Notes: a model not told the origin generated them from the sequence alone. Shown: positions 20,101-29,569, counted from the stretch's first letter. The stretch: DNA of 64,000 nt from Cytidiella melzeri (GCA_022592445.1 JABYQR010000133.1:1-64000), one strand, 5' to 3'. Program-made: numbers and translations.

Positions 20101-23100
20101 CGCGCATGAATTTCCAGCCATGAGTGGTTTGACCGATGTAGGTCATCATCTCACTCTTGGGTGCAAGTTTGTTAGCACGCACTTTAGGCGGAATAAATAC
20201 GTAAGCGCCGCAGCCAAACACGCGAAGTTTGGAGACATCAGGGACTTCGCTGTAGAGGATTTCGTAAGGCGTACGCCACTTGTGACGACGCATGGGAGTT
20301 CTGTTGTACACGTGAACAGCATGTTCTACGGTAAAATTCCACCATGATGGGGGAAGGCACGCGGTAAAACGCATGGCTTCAGCCTTATCCATCATTGTAC
20401 GCATGAATCGTTCAGCACGACCATTTTGCTGATGCATGTGTGGTGTGGACTGAAGGATAACAATGCCGTTGTCAAGTAACAAGTCATCAAACGCTTTTGA
20501 CTTGTACTCTCCCCCTGCATCGGACATCCATTTCTCGACTTTGGCGTTGAACTGAGTATTCACCATAGCGAGAAATTGTCTCGTAGCGTCTATTGCTTGA
20601 GACTTCTGTCGTAATGCCTTCAACCACGTGTGTGATGTGAAGTCGTCAACAAACGTGATTACGTATTTGTGACGGTGATATGATTTGACAGGGAATTCCT
20701 TCAAATCAGAGTGGATGATCTGGAATGATCTAGTCGCACGCTGATCTGATGCAGGGAAAGGGCGCGTAGGCATCTTGCCTTGCGCGCATCCTTGACAGGG
20801 GTTTTTTGGTGGATCAAACTTGAAATCCGGTAATCCCTTTGTGTGACCCTTCAGACGGCGCAACACCTCATCGCCAGGGTGCGCAAAACGTCGATGGGCA
20901 ATGTCATGAGTGACATGCGCAACTTGTCGACTAGCGACATGTGCGTGATTCTGAATCCCAAACGTAGGACATCTAGGAAACAGAGGGTCGAAACGAAGCC
21001 GAAGCTTACCAGTTTTGCTGACAACGTCAATTTGCTGGTAATCACCGGTAACACGCATGCCATTATTTAGCAGCTGACCGAGTGATATGAGTTTGACATT
21101 CAGATTTGGCATATAGTACACTTCGTTCAATGTATAAGTGTCACCATTTGAGAGACGCATTGTAACGTTACCCACGATCGTAATTTTAACGTTCCGAGTT
21201 GCAGTTGAGACTGTGATCGGTTGTGGTAGAGTGCGTTTATCTTGCAACTCATTCTCATCAAAAGTGAAGTGCATAGAAGCACCAGAGTCGAGCAGCCACA
21301 AGTGTTGTGATTCTGCGTCGAGATGTTTCTCACACTTAGTACATTCTGCAAAATCCCTGTCATGCACACATTTATTCGAGACGTTATGGTAATACATCGA
21401 CGAAATAAATACGCGATCACGTTCACAAGCAGAATCTGTTGGAACGGCGTCAGCGACTGTGAGTGCAGGGACGCAAGAACGAAAGACTTGCCAGTTGTAA
21501 GTACCAGCGGTCTTGAGGTAATCGTCGTCATCGTCAGTACCGAATGAGACTGCATCATCCTCATCATCGTTGTAAGGCCCGGGAGTAGGCGCGCGGAGCT
21601 CGTCAAGGGACACAGGGGTCTCCTTGGAAGGACTATCGTGGAAGACAACTTCCTCGTCTTCGCTGTCAGAGACAACGTCGACCCTGCCACGCTTCGAGGG
21701 GCGACTCGAACCTTCAACGAACTCTGGTTCAGGAGAAGGGCGCTTGGCTGATGGCTTGTCGCGAATGACAGCCTCGAGGGTACGGATACGCTCAGCCGTA
21801 GCAGGAACTCCAAGGCGCTGGGCAAGAGCCTGAGCAGCCTTGAAGCTGGGGTAGTTGTTTCCAGCTCGAACAGGACGAGCACCAATACGCTTATCAAGCG
21901 GAACCTTAACTGGCTCAGGTGCAGGCACTGGAGCTGGAGCAAAGACGGGTGCCAGCGGTGCGGTCAACGCGACGCTAGCGAAGTGGTTGTGTTCACCGCC
22001 TTTATTGCCACGAGAGCGGTGACGAGTCCTCTTCTTTGGTCCATTCTGCTGCTGCTGCCCCTGCTGCGTCTGCTGCTGCTGACCCTGAGGGCGCTGCTGC
22101 GTCTGCTGCTGACCAAACTTCGGGTCGTTGCCAGGCTTACGCTTGACAGCGGTCACCTTTGAGGCCTGGGGCTGCGCCTGCTTGCCTTTGCCACGTGACT
22201 TAGACTGCTCGTAGGAGTTGACGATGGCAACACCAATATCGTCAGGCTTGACGTCATTGACAGAGGTAGCGGCAGCGAGAAACTGGAGAAGGGTATTGGC
22301 GTACGGAGGAGCCTTGGTGATAAGGAGCATGCCCTGAAGAAAGAGCGGGACCTCAACGCCATAGCCGGACAGACGCTGGAAGTGCTGAAGGAACTGGTCG
22401 ATCGCAGGTCCAGGGTGCTTGTCGGCAGCAATGACATGGTCAATGGCATGCCTAAACTCAGTGAACATGAGGGGGACACTGGGCTTGCCATATTTTGCCT
22501 TGAGGAGCTCCCACACCTCATTAGCAGTGGGGAGATCCACAATGAGCTCTTGAATGGATGGGACAGCACGGAGGATAATCGCTCCACGTGCCTCCTCATC
22601 CTTCTCTGCCCAGGCATTGTAAGCGTCAAGCTCCTCCTGAGTAGGAGGGCGAACAGCAATTGCCGGGCTATCACCATGGGCAGCGACGGCAGGGATGCCA
22701 GTCGGCCGCTCCATAGGCTCCTCGACAGCGCGGAAGGATTTGCGCGTCATGAGGTAGGCCTTAATGTTTGTGCTCCAGACGTTCCAATTTGTACCGTCTA
22801 GATGCTTGATGGAGGAGAGAGTGGCATTGTCGGCCATGATAATGTAAGAGTTCTAGGGGAAGACCTTCATCAGTGACGTTGAAAACGACAGCGACAAGGT
22901 TTCACCCTAGCGGGGCCCAAGCGGGCGCCCGCGGACAGCGTCGACGTCGATCGCGCGCGACATGGAACGAGGTACGCTCGACATGCGCGGCGAGAGCGAG
23001 CACTGCAGATAAGCGCCGCACTCAATCGTCGTAGACGAGAGTGACAGGCGCGGGGCTCATAACCTGTCGAGCCAGTATCGCCAACCGCGACACTAGCCCG

Positions 23101-23472
23101 ACAGAGGCAGGGGAAAGGGACGCTTACCTGTTGTTGGTTGGTAGGGTTAGGTGTAGGCTTTGGGGGCGAGTAGTAAGAGTAAAAGACGTATGTATTGCTA
23201 CAGGAGTCGTGAGGTTTTTATCTACAACTATGAGCGTACAAACATATGTAAATACGGAGCGCGTGAGCGCTAGTCAGCTTTCCATCGCGTTTCGACACAG
23301 CTCAACATGCGGTTTCGTCACAGCTCACCATGTGGTTCAACACAGCTCACCACACGGTTTCGACACAGCTCAACACTGGTCTGGCAGAGCGGATAGGCCG
23401 GGTGTTCGAGGTGGTACCGGATGCTACTGGTGCGTCTGCATTAGAGTGTATGGGTCTGGCTGCAGAAGGCAT
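14127..23472 (-). CDS. hAT transposase, 15 exons (~893 aa), split by Copia-3
   Basis: Exons in transcription order: 23472-23381 joined to 17501-17320 (one exon cut by Copia-3), 17269-17180, 17132-16940, 16889-16826, 16766-16553, 16487-16339, 16280-16067, 16007-15892, 15836-15668, 15617-15471, 15411-15283, 15216-15021, 14965-14877, 14825-14574, 14516-14127. Introns are 47-66 bases with fungal signals and phases agree, except at exons 6/7 where plain GT-AG is one base out; a GC donor seven bases earlier repairs it. Domains: a BED-type zinc finger (C182, C185, H201, H206); the hAT catalytic core with MTADAWQADN and SDNAGNN supplying two acidic residues; CLAHIVNLATQ; and a C-terminal dimerisation segment with RWWG, KRWPVWTSLARDYLAIQ and SSERAFSQGG. 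It cuts and pastes the element in the nucleus. Apart from Copia-3, and the exon 6/7 junction, it looks intact. Confidence 0.85.
17502..17812 (-). repeat. Copia-3 3' LTR (311 bp)
   Basis: In the element's sense it starts TGTTGAGCTGTG directly after the purine tract GCGAGGGGGAG and ends CTGGCTCGACA. Its first codons (TGT TGA) complete and terminate the polyprotein. It contains reiterated CGAAACC-type GTGTCGAAAC/GTTGAACC units near the start. Confidence 0.9.
17807..22837 (-). CDS. Copia-3 Gag-Pol polyprotein (1676 aa)
   Basis: A single frame from ATG 22837 (MADNATLSSIKHLDGTNWNVW). Gag has the usual N-terminal copia fold but no CCHC zinc knuckle; at ~241-275 a glutamine-rich stretch followed by KKRTRHRSRGNKGG may bind RNA instead. 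Protease DSG is at 517-519. The pre-integrase pair is HRRFAH...CQGC. Integrase has D711, D773 and E809 (35-residue gap). A long acidic/Pro-rich linker (~930-1130) follows. RT carries KARLVARGFTQVEG and YVDD (1340-1343). RNase H has FTDADWGSD, SSMDAEYMAL, CCDNQGAI and RSKHIDIRYHF. All catalytic residues are visible and no stop interrupts it. The stop TGA lies inside the 3' LTR. Confidence 0.95.
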   Translation of the reverse strand: MADNATLSSIKHLDGTNWNVWSTNIKAYLMTRKSFRAVEEPMERPTGIPAVAAHGDSPAIAVRPPTQEELDAYNAWAEKDEEARGAIILRAVPSIQELIVDLPTANEVWELLKAKYGKPSVPLMFTEFRHAIDHVIAADKHPGPAIDQFLQHFQRLSGYGVEVPLFLQGMLLITKAPPYANTLLQFLAAATSVNDVKPDDIGVAIVNSYEQSKSRGKGKQAQPQASKVTAVKRKPGNDPKFGQQQTQQRPQGQQQQTQQGQQQQNGPKKRTRHRSRGNKGGEHNHFASVALTAPLAPVFAPAPVPAPEPVKVPLDKRIGARPVRAGNNYPSFKAAQALAQRLGVPATAERIRTLEAVIRDKPSAKRPSPEPEFVEGSSRPSKRGRVDVVSDSEDEEVVFHDSPSKETPVSLDELRAPTPGPYNDDEDDAVSFGTDDDDDYLKTAGTYNWQVFRSCVPALTVADAVPTDSACERDRVFISSMYYHNVSNKCVHDRDFAECTKCEKHLDAESQHLWLLDSGASMHFTFDENELQDKRTLPQPITVSTATRNVKITIVGNVTMRLSNGDTYTLNEVYYMPNLNVKLISLGQLLNNGMRVTGDYQQIDVVSKTGKLRLRFDPLFPRCPTFGIQNHAHVASRQVAHVTHDIAHRRFAHPGDEVLRRLKGHTKGLPDFKFDPPKNPCQGCAQGKMPTRPFPASDQRATRSFQIIHSDLKEFPVKSYHRHKYVITFVDDFTSHTWLKALRQKSQAIDATRQFLAMVNTQFNAKVEKWMSDAGGEYKSKAFDDLLLDNGIVILQSTPHMHQQNGRAERFMRTMMDKAEAMRFTACLPPSWWNFTVEHAVHVYNRTPMRRHKWRTPYEILYSEVPDVSKLRVFGCGAYVFIPPKVRANKLAPKSEMMTYIGQTTHGWKFMRAPNNVVFKATQAEFDEDFFPKCPDSKTRRSRPREQHPADDDDDNHSDGLGFNDAGDDDIPPRRPHPSQKRPDRDLDEDPAPLPERSPSPPDDAPGDQPAPQPRRSARQRNPPPARPGDVYGKTTPTERQRSDLRRKLGNDQPKTSRPRRQDPQQVRKDGPAPRSPSPVQSNNPSEDPQPGNDSDSSELTPLNSENESASVEAELAALCREGGANFLNYMLNKAVEPIDPMSNPREWTFRDILQLPKKEQAEWRKAAREELKALKDRKVYDLVDRPKNRKVIKNRWVFDVKSDNRKKARLVARGFTQVEGIDFDQIFSPVVRFETVRLILALSALEGWFMTGLDVRSAYLYGDLEEEIYMEQPEGFVEKGMEHLVFRLRKALYGLKQAGLVWWRTLDKFMKKLGFKRLRSDAGVFVKFDGEDIIVVVIYVDDAIFMGSNQFKVRQDKARFMDKWECRDLPEVKEFLRMRIQRHGTKLCIDQSAYLDKVLERCGMQDAKPAPTPLPDGYNPVTYEGAVDPARRSRFQMIIGSLLYIMLGTRPDIAFAVTKLAQQSANPSEDHISKALYICRYLIGTRDYRLEYDSQSDLGLVAFTDADWGSDPNTRRSQTGYILKLAGGVFSWQSRAQRTVAHSSMDAEYMALSDCSRQVIWVRSMLSELGYNLEPIPICCDNQGAIFVSTNPVTEKRSKHIDIRYHFIRDVVDQQLVQILFVPGEENPADLFTKNLGRVKFVKFRQMLGLEISVPGATVKTVRRKRPAILSEGEC
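23047..23064 (-). promoter_or_regulatory. Copia-3 primer-binding site (half initiator tRNA-Met)
   Basis: On the minus strand GGTTATGAGCCCCGCGCC touches the 5' LTR without a gap. It has the same anticodon-loop complementarity as the other copia elements here. Confidence 0.8.
23065..23375 (-). repeat. Copia-3 5' LTR (311 bp)
   Basis: Same length as, and almost identical to, the copy at 17502-17812. Followed on the right by the target duplication CTGGT and by resumed hAT exon 1 sequence. Confidence 0.9.
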
Positions 23473-23599
23473 AGTGGTCGAGGTACTCACCAGCAGAGTG
23501 TGCTATATATTACAATACGATTGCCGCTAGTGGCTGAAAATTTTCATCCCTTTATGGTAACACGTTTCAAACATTCTTTATAATCCGGAGGCTCAACGC

Positions 23600-24370
23600 A
23601 GCGAATGAATTCACTGGCGGTAGCGGTGGGTGTCGTCGTTGTCGTCGTGATGAAAAGAGCGCCCTGGCAGCCCATTTTGCAGGCTATTATCACGGCAGCT
23701 ATGTGGTTTTGACCTACTGTATGCGTCAGCGCATAGCGGATGGGGATGTGACAAGTGACAAAATTTTGGTAGCGGATGAGCGGATGAGGAATGTTTCACG
23801 TGTGACAGATATGAGTCAGCGGTTGGTGGCGGGATGCAAAGTGACACAGGCGGGGTGTGACACGCCGTATTGCTGCAGTCGAGCCGACACGACAGAAAGT
23901 CTGGCAAGAAGATGGATTCTGAGGGTACAAGACGCATACTTGCCAGCAGATACTCCGCTAGCAAGAGCCGTTTGAGCGCATCTTCAATGTACAACCGAGC
24001 AGTTGAGCCGACACGACGGAACGTCTGGCGAGAAGATTTATTGTGAGGGTACAAGACGTACACTCGCCAGCAGATACTCCGCTAGCGAGAGCAATTCACT
24101 GGCGGTAGCGGTGTGTGTCGTCGTCGTTGTGATGAAAAGAGTGCCCTGGCAGCATAGCGGTGGGTGTCGTCTGCGGAACGTCTGGCGAGAAGATCTATTG
24201 TGAGGGTACAAGACGTACACTCGCCAGCAGATACTCCGCTAGCGAGAGCAACTCACTGGCGGTAGCGGTGGGTGTTGTCGTCGTTGTCGTGATGAAAAGA
24301 GCACCCTGGCAGCGTAGCGGTGGGTGTCGTCGGCGTCGTTGTGATGAAAAGAGTGCCCTGGCACGTGATT
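23600..24370. repeat. hAT subterminal tandem repeats
   Basis: Units of ~130-170 bases recur. A block starting at GCCGACACGAC/GCGGAACGTCTGG, running through GGGTACAAGACG, GCCAGCAGATACTCCGCTAG and ending ACTGGCGGTAGCGGTG, occurs at ~23883 (divergent), ~24007 and ~24175. The short GTCGTCGTTGTGATGAAAAGAG word occurs five times between 23630 and 24355. Such reiterated subterminal arrays are typical transposase-binding regions; the role is inferred. Confidence 0.65.
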
Positions 24371-24579
24371 TTGACCTACTCGAAGGCCAACAGTGCACAC
24401 CTTCAGCTCAGAATCCAAAGGCCAAAAATCTCACTCGTACCTAGTTGAAAGGCCAGGGCCTGCCATGGCTTGATTGGCCGGCCTTAGGGTCAAGCCAAGC
24501 CTACAGGCCTATTGGGCCCCAAGTCGTGGCTTGGCCTGGCCTGTCTTTCTTTGGCCTGGCTTGGCCGGCTTGTTGGCCT

Positions 24580-24603
24580 CAAGCCGGGCCAAGTGCATCA
24601 CTA
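24580..24603 (-). repeat. hAT right terminal inverted repeat
   Basis: Reads TAGTGATGCACTTGGCC on the minus strand, matching the left end. Preceded by ~150 bases rich in GGCCTGGC/GGCTTGGCC words. Confidence 0.85.
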
Positions 24604-24611
24604 AATGTGGA
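24604..24611. repeat. hAT target-site duplication, right copy
   Basis: AATGTGGA, identical to 8492-8499. Confidence 0.9.
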
Positions 24612-24879
24612 TCGATATCAATCACTGCTTCATGCATAATTTTGATGAACATGAGAAAAGAAAGTGAAGTTTGAAGACGCACGCGTCAGTTCAAGAGCGG
24701 TACGCTGTTTAAGTTGATGAACACCTGCCAGTGAATGAGCTGTGTTAGTCAGCACTCTGCCATCGATATATATACGTGTCTGTGGACAAACTTGAAAGCG
24801 GGTAGGAAGGAAGCTCCCGGAGCACGTCCAGAAACAACAGCGAGCTGCGGTCAACTTAAACGAAGCGGGAAACCCAATA

Positions 24880-26440
24880 AATGACTGGCTTACACAAAGT
24901 ACGTGGTACCTGTGAACAGGTCACTGAGCAGACCATGCAAACCCGGAAAAAAAAAGTGGTTTACCGTACCGCAGTAACAAGCATGTCATTGTTGTCCGGA
25001 GACCCGAATTTGAAGCAGTTTTCTCTGTTGAGTGCCTTCCGTCTTCATCCACGTCAGAACGATGACGAAGGATTTGAACAGCATGCTATAAGTAATGTAG
25101 CTGGTTGAGCAAACTATTATTACCGAGAAATACTAGTACAATTTGTAGAAACCTATAGCTATCCCGATGTGTCAGCTCGCATTCTGAATAATACACCGTG
25201 AGACTCACAAGACTGTGTTGCAGTCCAACGAATTACCAGAACTTAGAGCGTACATCCTGAGATTGGCGGTGGGAGAACAGAAACCACCACTGAAGAGCAG
25301 TAGAACTGCGGAGGTTGAGATGAGAGCCGCGAGCACCGCGACAAAGGTACGACGCTGACAATGTTGACCAGAGGGTTCATCAGCCCAAGACCCAAGACAA
25401 GGTCAAATATCCTGCGATCGTAATCCCATATAGCGTACATTCGAATCACTGCGAAGACTAGTAGATGTCAAGTCAATTTGGCCTGTAGTGGCAGTATCTA
25501 ACCCACAAGCGACAACGAGATACATAGTGAGGGTGCACGCTTCGCTGGACCGTCATACAACAGTGCAGCTGGGGAGAAAAGCATCGGTATTGAAACCATT
25601 AAAGGTAGGAAGCGTGCACTCAACATCTACATCCAAAAGCCAGCCTCAGCTTCGGATCCACCATAGGACTACTACTAGCCGAGCAAACCACTTGACACCC
25701 TGTCTGCAGTGATCTCAAATTGGTTCGTCCATGACACCGCTTGTAACAGTCTGAAGCCTCGATTGCACATGACGACGTATCGGTTGACAAAAAAAGTAAC
25801 GAAGATATGGATTCAGGGCGCTGCACTTTATTTCTCGTGGCAAAGTCAACAGCTATTCAAGGAAAAACAGAGCTACAACAAGGTCAGTCACCGGGAAAGT
25901 AGAAGTCAACGCTGCTCGTGACGCACCGGTTGCCGCTGTCTCGATATTGATATCAGAGTCGCTACAAGACGGCGATATAGCATTGACTCCGTCCACGAGA
26001 TCTGAATAATCACTGAGAATGCAAAAAGGCTACGAATTCAGCATAAACGATGGGGTCGGCCAGCGGCGTCGACATGGCTGTTGCTCAATAGAAAGCAATA
26101 TGGGAGTACAACATCGTGAACGTCCCACGCGACGCTAAGCAAACCTAGATCTTTCACCGTTCTGGTGTGGTGCTTCTGAATCAAGCACGTTGAGATGTTG
26201 AGCTGGTTACTACAAAGTCAGGTCACTCCTAGCCTCTGTCTATCAGTTTCTCGGTCTCCGCAGCAGGATAGATGTAATGACGAGCGTACCGACCAACTTT
26301 GAATCAATTCACTCACTGGACAGGGGGAAACCTCGCGATCAATCATTATACACCCTCTGGAGAGCTGATATCCTAAGAACATGAGTAATGCGACGTGGTA
26401 CAGGCGGCAGAGCATACTAGTACATGGAAGATTGCACCTC
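24880..26440 (-). pseudogene. Relic of a DUF6533-type multi-pass membrane protein gene
   Basis: Dispersed minus-strand pieces appear in the order expected for this basidiomycete family: YHVALLMFLGYQ...MIDREVS (~26400-26320), RMYAIWDYDRRIFDLVLGL (~25445-25385) with a hydrophobic continuation to GC (~25250), then FVIVLTWMKTEGTQQRK (~25070-25020) and LLLRYG (~24980-24960). In intact members a YDxLLTLDxEV, RxYALW, LTWxKT and LLLRDG series marks the membrane core. Here the pieces lie in different frames and are separated by stops, so the gene is dead or heavily mis-spliced. Function of the family is unknown. The call depends on motif order only. Confidence 0.4.
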
Positions 26441-27110
26441 ATCTGGTGGTGGTGGCGGTTACGTGAATAACGTTGATGATCTCAAGCAGTAACAACTCTC
26501 GATATTCGTTATTTGACGATGAGCAGATGGCGATGGTAAGGAGGATATCAGGACCGGTATACACCAAATACATCGCATGCAAGTTTGGTCAGTTTGAACG
26601 CCTTGACAACTGTAACAATCGTGCAAAATGCTTACCGTGGAACAAATGTAGACACAGAGAGACAACACATCTCAACCTGTTCCATATTGAGGTCGTCCAC
26701 ATCCTAGAAGAGGCTCACGCAGTGCGTTGTGAAGACAATCCGAGTTGACTTGCGATGGGGACGAGCATCCAGCAGCGTACTGTGGCACATGTAAGCCATT
26801 GTAAGGCTTGTCGTTCACATTATATCTTCAAGAGACATACTCCTGAGCCATTGTTTCGCTAACATGAGACGAGGTCAATCACTGGCAACCGACGGATGAG
26901 AGTGAGAGTGTGCTCAGCGGGTGTACAGAATAAGGGACGGGACCCTGGATACCGCCAAGCGTAGGTTTTCACAACGGGCCAGCCGATCTTGAAGGTCATC
27001 AGGCGCAATGAAAAATTGGCACTCAATTCTGTATATGACACTGTGGTCTCAACATCACTGCTGCCCATCCGTCAAAAGAACCCGCCGTTCCTGCTCGCCG
27101 ACTTATGATC
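26441..27110. other. Spacer; 3' flank of the first FunK1 unit
   Basis: From ~26755 onward the sequence (CATCCAGCAGCG...CACTGGCAACCGACGGATGAGAGTGAGAG...AGCGGGTGTAC) is repeated at ~31300-31640 and ~63630-64000, each time on the 3' side of a FunK1 copy or predicted copy. 26441-26750 holds nothing recognised. Confidence 0.6.
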
Positions 27111-29569
27111 CTACTGCTCGTCGACTTCCTTCACCTGACCCAACGACTTAGCCAAGTGGCTACTCACGCGCGCCTTCTTCGTGTTTCCGTCATGCAACGA
27201 GTCCGATTTCCGCTTGCCTGAGCCAGACGGGCCTTTACGATGAGCTGTCATCAGCCCGCCAAGGCCAAAAAATTGGTCCTGGGTTTTATCACATTGAAAA
27301 CTGATGCGTTCTTCGTCAAGGTCTAGGATATTGCGTACGGCATCGGCGAATGCCTCCTTGATCTCCTTGTGAGTACTGAGAGTCAGCCTGGGTGCCACAG
27401 GAGTAGAAACGGCCGTAGTCCGCGTATTTGTCTCCCGTGGAACCTGACCCGGCTTTAGTGAAGGCAGCTTCCGGTATTTGCTGAAACGCAGGGCCGAGCT
27501 GGCGGTCTGAACTGGGGCAAGAGGAGCAACAGTCCCAGAAGATCGTTTAGAACCACTGAATCGTCCCATCTCTTCGAAGTTCATTGCCGAGTAATGGGTC
27601 TTCAGGAGTTGATACAGCTCATTGACGAGCTTGATGAGGAATGCGGAGACCTGCTGGTTGTTGAAGGTGAAGTCGGGTGAACCCATCTTTGCGCAAAGCA
27701 TCTTCTGTCTACCTCCAGCGTATATGCCCTTGCCACAGTGCCAGCTTTCATCGTAGTGCGCTGCGACGTAGCGACGAAGCCGAGAATTCTGTTTATTGAA
27801 CTTGCACAGGTCGGCATCCGATAAGGGGCCGGGAGCTTCCATAGTCATATTGTGGCAGTGAAACTGAAGACCGCAATAGGTGATGACATGGATAAAGCCT
27901 TCAAGGTCATCCGCAAGTTCGTTTGGCTTGAAGGGGTATTTCAAGGATGTGGCGGACATGAACGCCCACGTGCCCTGTTGAACTCCTTGCTCGTTGAGGT
28001 CGCTCTTGTACTTGCACAAGTCCCAGTCGTTGAGTATGCCTTTTGGCTCCGCGTCCTTCTCGTCGTCCTGATCCACGAGGCGCATAATGTTATTCGTACT
28101 GATATCGCAGTGAAGAATCTCAGCCTTTGTCCAGGCTTCCTCGTGAGCTATCAAGGTTAGGTGTAAGCTTGGCTCGCAAGAGACATCAATATACTGACCA
28201 ATCAATGCATCCCAGACTAACATAATCAGTTCCGCCGAATTATCATATGTGTCCAGAGGCCGCGCAAGCTCCTCAAAGAAAATCCGGTAGTGGGAACGTT
28301 TCACAATTCCCCCAGCGTCCTTCAGATACTCCTGAGTGACCGTGCACTGGTCGTCCACATCTCCACCTCCAAGAGCCGTGGCAACGTTGCTCACTTGCTT
28401 CTCCTTCAGCCACTGGTAGACAGCGAGCTCTGCGCGGGTGCGTTTCGTGTGTGAACGCCAGTAATCCTTCATGAACGAGAGTCGATGGTTCTGCTGATTG
28501 AATGTGACATAGCCCTTCGTGGCTCGCCCCGACGGCGAGCTTGAAGACGATGCAACGTGGTGTTTTCCGAAAAAGTGCATTTGCTTTTCCTTTACATCAA
28601 CGCTGGTACAGGCCACCTGGGGGTTCATTCGATACAAGATCTAGTTTCAGAAAGCATACGGTGAGACGAACCTTGTAGATAGGGTACAACACTTCGTTGT
28701 CCAGGATGTCTTTCGCGCGCGCAATTGCGTAGGGGTTCTTCAACTCGTAGTCGTCTCTCAGCTTCTGTACTTCCTCTTCAGTGGCAAGCTCGACAGTGGG
28801 ATCCTCGCCTAGCTCTGCTCGTGGCATGAGCGCGAGACGGTAGACAAAGTTGAGCAGCTGCTCCGGGTTCTTCTTCAGGTCGATTGGAGTGGAGACGATG
28901 CAACCCGCTCTGTCCCAGCGAGTAAGCCGAGCCTTGCCATTACTTATGTAGATGATGAACGCGAAGACCCGGTGTTGGCGAACCATGAGCTGAGAAGCGT
29001 GCTCCGCAAGCTGAGCTTGCGCTTCTCTCCCGTCGCCAGTGTCCCGAAGGAAAGGTCCGCTCTCAGTCGAGCGAAACGCGGACTCCTGGTCTCTCCCTTC
29101 CACCTTCAAACCCACCTTCATCCACGCCCATGCTGCCCGCGCCACGTGAGGGTTCTCCTGCAATATTTCAGATGGTATGTCGCTGTTATACGCTCGTCGA
29201 GCTTCGGACGCGTCTGAATACATCGCAACGTCAATGTTCATATCGTCCTCAGCCTTCTCAGGCCAAGCGGAAACGTCCCTAAAGACAAAACGCGTGCTTT
29301 CGGGGTTGACACGGGCAGCTTCGGCCACAACCTCGTTAAGGCTCGTACACTTGAAGGCCAGCTGTTAGCAGCGATGAGCTATCGAAGAAAGAGGAGCGTA
29401 CAATTGAAGAACGCGTTAGCGACTCTTTGCCTATCCAACGGTCAGGCTCGTAGTTCTTGCAAATCGCGTCGAGCTGCGTGACTGAAAGGTTTGGCTGGTC
29501 GGGACCACCGACTTTGGCGAACAGATTCATGAAGTCGTCATATGGCATCTGGTGGTAGTGAGTGTCCAT
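27111..29569 (-). CDS. FunK1-type protein kinase, unit 1 (770 aa)
   Basis: Four exons (29569-29402, 29361-28672, 28616-28199, 28147-27111) join in frame to 771 codons. The third intron (28148-28198) is 51 bases without a stop, so unspliced reading is also open. FunK1 kinases are a fungal Ser/Thr-kinase-like family expanded in mushroom-forming fungi. Visible parts: the ATP-lysine region FMKDYWR (K336), the catalytic loop HCDISTNNIM (D440, N445; Cys replaces the Arg of HRD), the metal-binding LNDWDLCK (D466, DWD for DFG), and the GTWAFMSATSL activation-segment end. The tail is basic with possible nuclear-targeting KRK and KKAR patches. ATG 29569 is preferred because upstream sequence aligned with unit 2 is out of frame. 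It heads the tandem array and has no frameshift. Confidence 0.8.

Larger units (their letters stand above)
17502..23375 (-). mobile_element. Copia-3: full-length Ty1/copia element in hAT exon 1
   Basis: 311-bp LTRs, TG...CA ends, primer-binding site and a single polyprotein. The target duplication is CTGGT (17497-17501 and 23376-23380). It splits transposase exon 1 between codons for ARP and AHKL. The two LTRs differ at one position by eye (GACAGAGACAGG versus GACAGAGGCAGG), so it is a young insertion. Confidence 0.95.
8500..24603 (-). mobile_element. hAT DNA transposon with two nested copia elements
   Basis: The ends are imperfect inverted repeats: TAGTGATGCGTTTGGCC at 8500 and, on the other strand from 24603, TAGTGATGCACTTGGCC, both continuing CGGCTTG. 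That gives 24 positions with two mismatches. Subterminal GGCCTGG/GGCTTGGCC words recur at both ends and may be transposase sites. It is flanked by 8-bp direct repeats. Without Copia-2 and Copia-3 and their target duplications it is about 4.8 kb. The transposase gene runs leftwards and ends only ~190 bases (element sequence) from the left tip, with ~1.1 kb of repeat-rich 5' region at the right. It was mobile within the lifetime of its still perfect target duplication. Confidence 0.9.
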
